A stretch of DNA of 64,000 nt from Selaginella moellendorffii. Lineage: Eukaryota; Streptophyta; Lycopodiopsida; Selaginellales; Selaginellaceae. Positions 43,865 to 54,785 of this stretch are shown one piece after another. Under the pieces are notes generated by a model, which saw only the letters and a program-made list of their open reading frames with translations, had not been told where the DNA came from and did not search any database. Made by a program: the position numbers and the translations under genes. The DNA lies in NCBI RefSeq assembly GCF_000143415.4, contig NW_003314261.1, positions 6,263,453 through 6,327,452 of the forward strand, written 5' to 3'. Each line of letters opens with the position of its first letter. The stretch's first letter is position 1.

Positions 43865-44612
43865 GACTCCACCTTGGGCACTTTGGTTGCCTAGGGGGCT
43901 GAGTGTAAGCAACCAAAGGGAACGACTCGAGAGACAATTCATGGGGTTCAAATATAGAGGGAAAGGGCCCATGAACAAGAGTGCACCCCCTTTTCCAATT
44001 AGTTAAAGGTCTTGGGATAGTTGGAGTTAAGCATCCTTGGGTTTGAATAGTACTGGGCTGGGTGACCTCCTAGGAAGTCTAAACTCAAGTCGCTTACATT
44101 TGGTATCAGAGCGGTCTCAAGTTCGACTCTGTTAGTTGGCTAAGGGAATCACACTATATGTTAATTGACATCTAGCTGGTCTAGTTTGCTCCCGCTGGGC
44201 TCGACCCGAGGGGTAGGGTGTCAAGAGAGCGGGGCTCTCGGGAGAGCTGTGGCTCTCAGCTTCCCCTCGGGTGTCAAGAGAGCGGGGCTCTTGGGAGAGC
44301 TACGGCTCTCAGCTTCCGTTCACGAGGGCGTGAACTTGCAAAGAAGCGTGGTGGATTGTAAACAACCAAAGGGAATGACTCGAGAGACGATCCATGGGGT
44401 TCAAATATAAAGGGAAAGGGCCCATGAACAAGAGTGCACCCTCTTTTCCAATTGGTCTTGGGATAGTTGGAGTTAAGCATCCTTGGGTTTGAATAGTACT
44501 GGGCTAGGTGACCTCCCGGAAAGTCCAAATTTAGGAGCTTACACTGAGGTTATTTAAATAACCTGTGCCCCCTAGGCAGCCAAAGTGCCTGAGGTGTCAG
44601 CCCGAGCCAGAC
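43865..44612 (+). repeat. Palindromic unit interrupted by a TRIM
   Basis: Left arm CACCTTGGGCACTTTGGTTG with CCTAGGGGGCTGAG, then the TRIM (43904-44543), then GTTATTTAAATAACC and the right arm CCCCCTAGGCAGCCAAAGTG followed by CCTGAGG. Without the TRIM this is one long hairpin of the same design as the 96-bp units at 54286-54785. Confidence 0.75.
43904..44543 (+). mobile_element. TRIM-like element with perfect 5-bp TSD
   Basis: LTRs of 195 bp (43904-44098) and 187 bp (44357-44543), TGTAA and TTACA ends, and PBS TGGTATCAGAGC at 44101-44112. The target duplication CTGAG lies at 43899-43903 and 44544-44548. The internal part has the GAGAGCGGGGCTCTC hairpin segment twice in tandem, so it is longer than in the 3614-4201 copy. 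No coding frame. Confidence 0.92.
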
Positions 44613-44689
44613 AGCAATCAAGAAAGAAGAAAGAAGAAAAAAATGGAAGTGGAAGCAATTAAATCGACACTCACCCTTGGTGGCATCTT

Positions 44690-44950
44690 TCCTTCCCAAT
44701 TTCTTGATCGTGCTGGATTTCTTGTGTGCTCAATCTTTCCCACTCATGCGCTCAATCTCTCCCGCTCACGCACTCAATCTCTCCCCCTCACATGCTCAAT
44801 CTCTTGATCTCTTGCATGCTCAATCCCTCGATCTCCTTCGCGCTCAATCCCTCGATCTCTTGCATGCTTCACTCTTAGTGCGAACAGTAACCTAATCTTG
44901 GCGGCTACCCTAACCCTAATCCTGATGGCTGCCCTAACCCTAACTAATCT
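44690..44950 (+). repeat. CTCAATCTCT-type short tandem repeats and CCCTAAC words
   Basis: About nine loose repeats of GCTCAATCTCT with CCGCTCACGCA- or TGATCTCTTGCAT-type tails lie at about 44725-44870. TACCCTAACCCTAATC and GCCCTAACCCTAAC follow near 44905-44945, resembling short telomere-like tracts but not the regular plant TTTAGGG unit. Confidence 0.6.
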
Positions 44951-46022
44951 CTCATCCAGGCTGTTCATTCTGAATAACCTAAATCTCAACCACCACAATA
45001 TCTTCAATCTTATTTTATCTTATCATTATTATTATATGTAAATTATGCTTCTTTATTTTGTATATTTTAATGATGATATAACTAGCACCTATCAACATTT
45101 CTGTTATTAGAGATATGATATTATATTTTACAAATTATCTAGAAAGGATGCATTCTCATCAATATTTTGTACATATTTTGGAATCATTACAAGAACTTTA
45201 AAGAGTATAAATAGGGTACATTAAAATATGTTGTACTATATCCATCTATGAATGGATGAATCCTCATCCAGAAATTTATTTTGTGTTGTATTAGATCCTA
45301 ATCAATAGGCATGTGCTTTAAATGTCATTATGCAGTGTTCACAATTATGGATAAAAGTTGAGTTATACTACGAATCAAATCTGTCATTGAAGAATAAGAT
45401 TTGACAAGATTTATTATCATCTACCACTTAAAATTTGACAACTTGACATATCACACGTGTTGACAGTTAGATTGGATCTTTTGGTTTGACACGCTATAGT
45501 AGTATGTCATTATTGGTATCATTATTAACTATCAAACTTCACGTGCTGAAAATCCTTCCTTAGATCTATGTGTATACATGCATCAGACATCATAATAGAT
45601 GACAGTAATATTAATACTGTCACACTTGCACATGTTAAATTTGCTATAGAATTTAAATTCATTTTGTACGTTGTCTTCTTATTGCTCTATTTAAATTTCA
45701 ATTATGTTTCACCATGGATTTTTACAAGTAGCATAAAGAGAGAGAACTCCAAAACCTATTGAGAAGGATAGAGAGGTTTCTTCTTCATTTTTGAGATCAC
45801 CCACCTTTTTTATTTTCTCAGAGTATTGTTTCTGAAAGTTTTTTATGTTGGCGTTTTGATCTTCATCTTGGCTCTATTTTTTTAGAGGCTGTGATTCACA
45901 ACGACACCAGTATGTTTGCATACTTGGAGTTTCTTCTTTCTGGTGTGGGTGAGGGTGGACAACAATAGGATTTACAGAGTTCCAAGTCGAAGGAGATTCG
46001 AGTTTTTGGATCTTTAGTCAAA

Positions 46023-49000
46023 ATGCCAAAATGTGCTCCAGCTAAAGTGAATGTGAAGCAAGAGTCAGTCATTATCCTCTTGTCCTCTTCTAGTTCAAGT
46101 GGAGAAGTCATGCTAGTGTCAATGCCAAATTCACCAGCTCCAACTTCAGCAATATTCAAAGCCATTAGCAATGCTTTGCAGTTTTCGCACCTCTCAATTG
46201 ACGTGCACTTGGTTTTGTATAAGTTTGTGAACAAGCTTCCATCCTCCTACAATGGCAACATTTTCTTTGAGCTACCACCTTTTGTCATCAGCACAGGTTC
46301 CAAATGGAAGGGGATGGAAACGAAGCAGGATGTTCACAATTGGTGCAAGATCAAGACCACACATTTCCAACATTTTGAAGGCACAATGGCTATAGTTCAT
46401 TGTGGTAGACATTTAGATTATGTGGATGAAGCATGCAATTGAAACCACTGTAGAAATTCTATATTTTTCGAAGGGTCTGCAATTAATCCTCTAGCCTGTG
46501 ACACCATTGCTGTTGGATTCAAGTGTCGATTCTACAAAAAATGCTCCTCTATGTCATGTTATTTGTGAGGCCAAGATGTACTACTTTCTTCCACGGGATG
46601 GAGTGGCTAGAAGAGCTTTAATGCATGTTGGCATACGCATCCAATGCAAGAAGGGATACAAAGGAGTTCTCTCAACCATTTCAAAGATGCTATGCAAGAA
46701 AAGACTATGAGAAACTCATTTGCAACTCTGAAGCATGTTCAAAAGACCGTCCTCAATGATTTTATTGCAAACACCTTACTCAATCTAAGTTGCCAAAAGA
46801 CTCAACTAAACAAGGCAAGCTTGCGAGACTTACTATAAGGAGTACAACCTATGACTAGCCTAAGGAGGTACATCCATTATATTTCATACGTTATAATAAT
46901 ATCTTTTTCTTACATTATATTGTTTAGGATAAAATCTTGGATATGTGAATCTCGAGAGGGGAAGTTGCAATCAAAAATTGACTCCATCCTTGAATTGAAA
47001 CGGACCTATCCATACAAGTTCATCCACAGAAGTTTGTTTCCAGACTAAGTTGTGAATGAGCAAGAGCGCCCCTTCATCTTCAAAATATCTATTATAGGCC
47101 CTGCCTTTAGTGTAGATTTTGTCTTCCGAATGGACATGTTTGGGTCTAGTGACCTTGCAAATGCATGAGTACATTTTGACTATATGGAGCGCATATCGGG
47201 TTGGACGACTATGGGAGCTCAAGTGTATGATCCAAGGTAATTTTTATTCTCATTATATTGAAATTGTTGTAATATTTATGTTTTCACAGGCTACGTTATA
47301 ACTTGACAATTGCGACAATAGAGTTTAAAGTACAAAACCAAACAGCCCAGGAAATATTTTGGAAGTCCCTCTCCGATATTGTCGTAAAGCAGACTGGTAA
47401 GTCTGCAAACTTTCACGGTTTCATAACAGATGGGGTTGGTGCAAACTGGAATGGTGTCCGAGCAGTTTTTGGGTATGGTCAGCCATTGGAAGGTCATAAG
47501 AGGACTTGTGAGTTCTATTGGGCTCAAATCCTAAACCAGCACTGCCACCTTATCAAGCCAGAGTTTCAATCAATATTTAAGGAGTTGTGCAAACAATGGC
47601 AAGTTGCACCTTCTGAAGAAGAGCATGAGGCAAAAGCAAATGAGATTCGAATGTGGTGGCGTGAAAGTTGGCCATACAAACATAAGTTGCTTACCACAAC
47701 TTGAGTCATGGTTAGGGTGGTGGGAAGTTAGGATGTTCTAGTGGGGATATCACTCTTTTTAGGTTGGTTTCTATTTTTTCTTCTCATTTTATTACTTCTT
47801 AATATTGCTTTTTCCATTAGGATCAACCACTTGAGGACCTCGCATACACCCCAACTGTGAATTTCTTCAAAAGTAAGCACTAGAGTTGGTGTTCCTCTGA
47901 GGCAGGGGAAGGGAAGATGAGTCTATATGAAGTCTGTCTATCAGATTTGATACGTGCTATAGAGCAATCTTCAAAGGCACTAGCATTTGGGGAAGGAAGA
48001 TATGTGGGAACAGGGCCTTCTGTTGAGATGTTACATGATAGGATAAAGAGAAAATTAACTTCACCCGCCCGAACAGTGGCAACTACAGTTGAGGAAGTGG
48101 TCCATGGCACATATATGGAGTACACTCCCCAAGCTTCTATTGGTGATATAAAGATTGTCTGCTCAAAGCGTCGTTTTTCCTTTGCTGGGGAAGATGTTGG
48201 TATGGATCTTGGAGCGAAAAGCTCTCACAGGCCTGATGTCGAGCACTATTCTGCTCCAAGACACTGCTCTCGGACCGAGCCCCTCAAGTGGTTGATGAAG
48301 AGAGTTCATCGCAACAGGTTGAAATTGCTTACTATAGTGTGGAGCCGAAGCAATGGGCAATCCGACGCGTGCCAGCAAAATCGAATGTAAGGTGTGTGGG
48401 AATGCTTTCGAGGGGCAAGTGTTGGGCCTGGATTCATGGTGACAAATCTGTTTTTGTTCAAGCCCCATGTTTCTATGGGGAACGAAAGCAAGCAGGATTT
48501 TCAAGATGGTGCTACGAAGCGGCTTGAAGACACTATAGTGACTAAACCTAATGCAATACCTAAAGAATGGCTGGTTGCTAATGGGGTCGCGCTAACCTCA
48601 AATGAGATTGAAAACCTTGAGAAATCTAGTTTCAATCTTGAGAGGAGAGTTGGAGACATGAGTGACAGAACTAAGACTATTCCTATAGAGATGCACAAGA
48701 GGCCAACATAAAAAGGTAAGGCAGTTAAATTTATTGGTACCGTCTCCAAGCAGAAGCAGGGTAAAATAAACTTAGCTCAAACACTTGAGTGTGAGATTCT
48801 CTCTACGAAGTACATCACTGTACTTGCAAAGGAGTACATAATCAAAATAGAAGGTGGAGAGTACACAATTGCCATTCACGACTTTCCTTCTTACACATGT
48901 CCAAACTTTACGAAGCACGAGGAACATGGGAGGGCATATGCTCCTTGCAAGCATATGTACTACATTTTTATTAATGTCTTGCACTAGGATTCTAAAGTGG

Positions 49001-49080
49001 ATATTCATATACACAAAGCAAGGTTTACTATTGTTGAGTTGCAGAAAACTTTTGGAGCTAACTAGATTTCTTCAACACTA
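46023..49080 (+). pseudogene. MULE-type transposase with SWIM-like zinc finger, broken
   Basis: Plus-strand blocks: 46023-46442 (FFELPPFVISTGSKWKGMET, then CKIKTTHFQHFEGTMAIVHC); 46640-46838 (GIQRSSLNHFKDAMQ, HVQKTVLNDFIANTLL); 46920-47230 (SILELKRTYPYKFIHRSLFP); 47283-47704 (YNLTIATIEFKVQNQTAQEI, GFITDGVGANWNGVRAVFG, HKRTCEFYWAQIL); 47917-48390 (EGRYVGTGPSVEML); and a C-terminal FPSYTCPNF followed by YAPCKHMYYIF (near 48883-48972), a SWIM-like finger with an altered first Cys pair. Introns are likely between some blocks, but internal stops and frameshifts remain. The family call rests on the TDGVGANWN region and the SWIM finger as seen in plant MULE-like proteins. Confidence 0.6.
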
Positions 49081-49089
49081 TTGATGTTT

Positions 49090-50123
49090 ATTCTCTATCA
49101 ATAAAACTTATTATACTTTATATAATTAATAAAAAAGTATTTTTTCATTTCATTTTTCATTTTATATGCTTCTGATTGTTTTTTTCGCAATACTACCCAT
49201 AGTACTCATGTGTCTTCATTTTTGTCTTTACCATCTCAAAAAAGATTTCATGGTAGTCTTTTGGGTGCATGATGTTGTAGTGTGTAGCGAGAGCATATGT
49301 ACCATCATATTAATCATCGTCATTTTTTCCACCAGATGCTAGAAAACATATGGGCATTTCTTGAAAGTGGCAGAATTACACTTTTCTAAAACAAAAGAGC
49401 ATTTTTTTTCACCCAATTTGTTATACCCTTTGTCATTGCATTTATCTCCAACTCATGATCACTATCTTCACTATCCTCTCTTTCATTCTCTTATGTGGTT
49501 TCGCAATGGGATAGTTATTGCATTTCCTAGCCCTTGAACCTTGAAAAGAAAGATTGTGAGAGTTAAAATTAGCAACACTAGAACCTATAGAAATTTGTAT
49601 GTATTTCCCTTTTTTTAAATGAGAGTGTGAATGAAGATTTATAAATTCTAGATAATATGCTATGGCAAACCCCTCAAGAATGTATTCTAGAAAAAAACCA
49701 AGTCTTTCTTTTATATGCAATAACCATACATCAATGGTTATTTCAAACGGTTATATTGCTTTACATAGAATCTTATTTCAAATTTAATAATTTTTTTAAT
49801 TCTGACAAACCTGACATTTACTAGCTAGAAAGCATAGAGTACAAATTTAAAGAAATGACAAGAATACTCTTTTTGCAAACATTTTATTTTATATTCTAAC
49901 AAACATCCCTATTATTGCTTATAGTAAATATTTAAATTATAAGAACAAGAAGTGTCCTTTAGAACATTTTTATCTATATAATATATAGAGAGTTATGAAA
50001 TTATTAGATTTGCTATAACCTTAAAATTTTAAACTTTATAATGTTTGTACTAAATTACAATTGAAAATTGAACTTAACTCGTGAGCTCAACTCTTCAGCT
50101 CGTGAGTTCAAATATGGTCTACG
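49090..50123. other. Non-coding right part of the MULE
   Basis: AT-rich, with no supported frame. The last 60 bases (CTCGTGAGCTCAACTC, CAGCTCGTGAGTTCAAATATGG) contain short inverted GAGCTC words and are the proposed right terminus. Confidence 0.4.
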
Positions 50124-50464
50124 CTTATGCTAAATAAACATAAGGTAGGAACCTCTATATGTTTCTTGCTAAGCATATTGGCCTGGTATGAGAAATTTAT
50201 ATATTGGCTTACATTTGTTAGTGTTTGGAATTTTTATGTTATTGAGTTTGGTCCCTCAATACTTGCTAGATGATAGTTTATTATGTCTACCAAAACACTT
50301 TTGCTATCATGCCCCATATGTTGGTTTTGTTTTGGAAAGTGTATAGATTTATTGGTTGGGTATATCTATTGAATATAAAGATTGTCATGAACACAATACC
50401 ATGTCCAAATTTGCAATCTAACATTATTTTATATTTAATAAATTTTCATGATTATCCTAGAGAA

Positions 50465-51040
50465 TAACTTTTGGGACTAGGGTGAAAGCCCAAAGCATTC
50501 ATTCCTCAAAAGGGGGTTCCAAATTTATAGTAGGGATAGTGGGTAGGTTGAGACCTGAGTGATAGTTTAACTCCCACTTATATGGATACTCCATTAATTA
50601 GCATGGTATAGAGCTTGGACTTAGACCCTAATTAGATGCAAAACAAAGACAAAGACACTTATATTCTTACATTACACAACTAATGTGTTAAAATAGTGCT
50701 AAACTCCATTTAACTCCATTTTGTGTGTTAATCCTAGCATTAGGATGTTAGATGCTCTAAGACTATTCCTATGCCATTCCATACTCCTATCCCTGTGCTC
50801 CTTAAGTAAAATACTCAAAAGTTATTTTGTGCTTTAGTTCCTTCACTTCTTAACTCTGTATCTAGAAATTTAACTCCATCATTTCATTCTTTGGCCCAAG
50901 GCCCTAAAATTTGGGTTCCACTCTACTACCCTTAGCCCATATGTCCAAAGGTTTAAGTTCCGCTCCGTGGTTATTCTATGATAAATCATGATAGAGTAAA
51001 GGGTGAAAACCATATGTGCTAAAAAAAAATTTAAAATTTA
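50465..51040 (-). repeat. Fragments of the right-end C-rich repeat family
   Basis: GGGTGAAAGCCCAAAGCATTC at about 50480 matches the reverse complement of the sequence near 59275. The piece at about 50940-51030, read on the minus strand (CATATGGTTTTCACCC, then TCATAGAATAACCA), matches 58.23-58.30 kb. The part between is shorter than in the reference copy. Confidence 0.65.
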
Positions 51041-52565
51041 TTATCTCTAAATGAGAATATATTTCTCACTTTTGTTATTTTAAAATTCTTTTACCTCTAC
51101 CACTATTTTAGTATTGTAGGTGGACAGCAAATGCCCCCATAACCTCATAGTGACTTGAACATTCATAAAGGCTATGCTGAACTTGTCCATGGGAAGAAGG
51201 TTAATTATGAAATTCAAAGGTGTACCATTTCTTTTGTTAATTAGAACAAGAAATGACTTATAGACATGATTGATGAATAAGATAGATAATAAAGCTAGAA
51301 TAGTAGCATTGAATTAACCCTTTTCATCACACTTATGGTTGATAAGCTAATCAAAGTTGCATAACACTTTTATAATAGATTTGACAAAGTATACAAATTA
51401 GATTTTTTTTTAACTTGAAGTTTATAATCAAAATGAGCCATTTACTTTTGCTTTTATTTTCTCTATGATGCTAGTGATGGTTAGTGTAGCTTGTGCAAAG
51501 CTTCAAACCACCACTAAGAGAGCAATTTCAATATTATCCATTGATGAAGAGGTAAATGTTTTATTTTGTATATCTTCTCAGGCAAAGCAGAAGAAGCAAG
51601 CTTAGGCAAAATGGAGTTACATCTAAGTTTAGGCATCCAAAGAAGAAAGACCCAACCTATGCAAAAACAGTTAAGAATAATTATAAAATTATGTAATATA
51701 CAAGTAGCACTTAGACATGCTGGAAAAGAACTCCCACTCACTATTGTATGCATTTGCATTAAATTAACTATCTTTTCTTCCACTTATAACTATTTGTGTA
51801 AATAGAGGTGAGAGAGTGACATATACTTATCCTTATTCATGCTTTTGAGGTTCAAGGCTAAATTCTTTTATATTCTTTTTCTCTCTTCTCCACTTCCATG
51901 TTCTCATTTTTATTTGTTGGTCACTGTTTTGTAGCTAGTGGAAAACATGAGTATAGGTAGAAAAAGCCTTATTGACTTTTGGCGACCATGGTGGGATAAG
52001 CCGTCACTCTTTGGCGTGAAAAATAGCTGAGAGAAAATTGTTTATGAATTCCAAATGTGCTCAACACTAAGAATCATAAGTAAATCTCTTCAATGATTGT
52101 AGAGACCCTGAGCCTAAACAACAATGAACAAAGGAGATCTTTTTTACGATTATAGTGGTTTAGTGCCCAAACAACGCAAGAAAGCAGTTCTTCAACTGTC
52201 ATATAAGCCACAAAGCTTGGGACAAGTTTGAAATTGGAATTTAGTATATATTGCCAAGAAACTCAAATTCAAATTGTTTCATTAGCAATTTTGTTGAGAA
52301 AAATCTAAAAGAAGAAAGAATGGAATTTGTTTGATGTAAAAAATACAATCGACTACTCTAGAATTCTTTCCTTCTGAATGAGTTCTTGGTTTTTAAAGGA
52401 CACATTTTTTAACAATGTATCACAATTTTTCTAGGGAACAACAAAAGGCCTTGTTCTTAGTATCTTTCTTCTTTGAATGATAATGCTTTTGAAGACTACT
52501 CTATAGCATATATCAAATCCAATAAATATGTTTTATACAAATTTATCTTCCTTTTACTTGCTTCA
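51041..52565. other. AT-rich region, nothing supported
   Basis: Short frames occur on both strands (for example 51514-51783 minus), but none has recognisable motifs or partner exons. No clear repeat boundaries are visible. Confidence 0.35.
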
Positions 52566-54167
52566 AAATAATACTAACTCCAATGCTTACTCTTGGAGAG
52601 ATTCATAATTGTGGTGTATATGAGGTCCTCAAGTGGTTGGTTCTAATGAAAAAGATAACATTAAAATGCAACAAAAATAAAGAAGAAATAAGAGACCTCA
52701 TCTCTTCCAACCACTCTATCCCACAAAAGGAAGTAGTATATCTTGGCTTTATAAATGGTACAATATAAAGGAAAATTCTTGCAAAACCAACACTTGAATC
52801 CAATAATAACAATGTCACAGGCAAGAGGATTAATTGTAGACTCTTCAAAAAATATAAAATTTCTATAGCCGTTTTGATTATATATTTCATCCATGCAATT
52901 TAAATGCCTACTACAATGAACTATAAACATTGTTCAAAATGTTAGAAGTGTGTGGTCTTGATATTACACTAGTTTTAAACATCCTACTTAGTCTCCATCC
53001 CTTTTCATTTAGAACTAATGTTGTTGATAAAAGGCTTTAAATCAAAGAAGATATTGTTGTTGTAGTAGGATGGAAGCTCACTCATGGGTTTATATAGAAA
53101 TAGGTGTATGTTGATTGAGAAGTGGGAAAAGTGGAAAGCATTACTAATAACTTTGAATATTATTAAAGATGAAGCTCATGAATTTGGGGCTGACACTAGC
53201 ATAACTTGTCCACTTGAATTAGAAGAGGAGGAAAGGATGATAACTAACTCTTTCTTCACATTCACTTTGGCTTAAACACTTTGATTGTAAATCCAAAAAC
53301 TTGAATCTTCTTGAACTTTGAATTCTGCAAATTTTATTATTATCCACCCTTGCCCACAATAGAAAGAAAAAACATTGAGTAGCAACCATACTAGTGTTGT
53401 TGTGGATCACAACCTCTAACAAAATAGAGTCAAGATAAAAATTAAAATGGCGATATAAAAACTTTTAAAAACATGACTTTGAGAGAACAAAAGCGGTGGA
53501 TGATCTAAAAAATGTAGAAGAACCTTTTCATCCTTCTTTATAGGTTTTGGAGTTTTCTATCTCCCTTATGCTACTTATAAAAATCTATAGTGAAACATAA
53601 ATTAAGATTTAAGGAGAGCAATAAGAAGAATAATAACAATGTACAATAATATAAATACTATAGCATATTTAATATGTGTAAGTGTGATAGTATTATCATG
53701 TGTTCTGCTGTCTATTACATGCACACAAATCCAAGAAAAGGTTTTCAGCATGTGAAGTTTGATTGTTAGTGATGATAGTAATGACATTTTGCTTTGGCAT
53801 GGAGATCCAAAATATCTGATCACATGTAAAATATTAGTAGTTTGTCAAATCTTTAGTGTTTGGTGATGTCAGTAATGATAATTCTTCAATGACATAGTTT
53901 TGATTCTCAATATGAGTTGAATTTTAGCCATATATGCAAATACTGCTCAATGACATTTAGAGCATGTGCCTATAATTTATGTTCATACACAATATAAAAC
54001 AAATTTATGGATGAGGATTCATCCATTCATAGATTAAAATAATACAATATATTTAATATATTAATACAACATACCAGATTTATACTATTTAAAGTTCTGT
54101 CACAAATCCAAAATATGTATGAAATCTTGTTGAGAATGCATCCTTTCTATATAATGGGAAAACTAAT

Positions 54168-54200
54168 ATTAATATATATATATATATATATATATATACC
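54168..54200. repeat. (TA)n microsatellite
   Basis: About 30 bp of alternating TA just beside the palindromic satellite. Confidence 0.85.
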
Positions 54201-54285
54201 ATCATTTATAAATTTTAAAAAAATTCATATATAATATGAATGTATCTTATGTTATTGATAAAATAAAATAGGGTATAGGTCAAGT

Positions 54286-54785
54286 ACTTTCTGATCTATA
54301 CCCTCGAGGGCCTGAGGTTATTCAAATAACCTCAGGCCCCTGGACCCGGAAAGTGCCCGAGGTCGAGCTCGGGCTCCCCACCTCAGGCACTTTCTGGCCT
54401 CGAGGGCCCGAAGTTATTCAAATAACCTTGGGCCCCCGGACCCGGAAAGTGCCCGAGATTCAGCTCTAGCTCCCCACCTCGGGCACTTTCTGGCCTCGAG
54501 GGCCCGAGGTTATTTAAATAACCTCGGGCCCTCGGACACGGAAAGTGCCCGAGGTCCAGCTCCGGCTCCCCACCTCGGGCACTTTCTGGCCTTAAGGGCC
54601 CGAGGTTATTCAAATAACCTTGGGCCCCCGGACCCGGAAAGTGCCCGAGGTCGAGCTTGTGCTCCCCACCTTGGGCACTTTCTAGCCTCAAGGGCCCGAG
54701 GTTATTCAAATAACCTTAGGCCCCTGGACTCCCAAATTGCCCAAGGTCCAACTCAAGCTCACCACCTCGAGTGGTTTTTAGCCTC
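54286..54785. repeat. Palindromic satellite, five 96-bp units
   Basis: Each unit centres on GGTTATTCAAATAACC or a one-base variant. Centres start at 54316, 54412, 54508, 54604 and 54700, exactly 96 bp apart. Arms are complementary (CCGGAAAGTGCCCGAGG on one side, CCTCGGGCACTTTCTGG on the other), so each unit can form a long hairpin. It is GC-rich in an AT-rich setting. The minus strand stays open for 108 codons only because 96 is divisible by three. Confidence 0.92.

Larger units (their letters stand above)
38142..50123 (+). mobile_element. Large Mutator-like transposon, copy 1
   Basis: The proposed element is 11,982 bp with a 9-bp flanking duplication CTTATGCTA at 38133-38141 and 50124-50132. 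The ends are poor inverted repeats: left GGTCCAAAGTTGAGTTGAGC, and right, read inward on the minus strand, AGACCATATTTGAACTC. Contents from the left: a plus-strand coding relic (39.26-39.78 kb), a minus-strand proline-rich/methyltransferase-like gene (40.36-43.74 kb), a palindromic unit holding a TRIM, short CTCAATC repeats, and a plus-strand MULE/SWIM transposase relic (46.0-49.1 kb). A shorter inverted copy at 52.57-57.35 kb has the same left boundary and the same parts, which supports one mobile unit. The right end rests on the duplication alone. Confidence 0.65.

Noticed and set aside
44905-44945. Telomere-derived sequence
   Set aside because: Only a few CCCTAAC words interrupted by other sequence; not a regular array, and CCCTAA words are common near plant genes.
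54383-54709. 108-codon minus-strand frame with a 32-residue repeat
   Set aside because: It exists only because the satellite unit is 96 bp; no start context or partner exon.
54286-54785. CRISPR-like array (regular 96-bp spacing)
   Set aside because: The whole unit is repeated with no unique spacers, the genome is eukaryotic, and each unit is a palindrome; it is a satellite.
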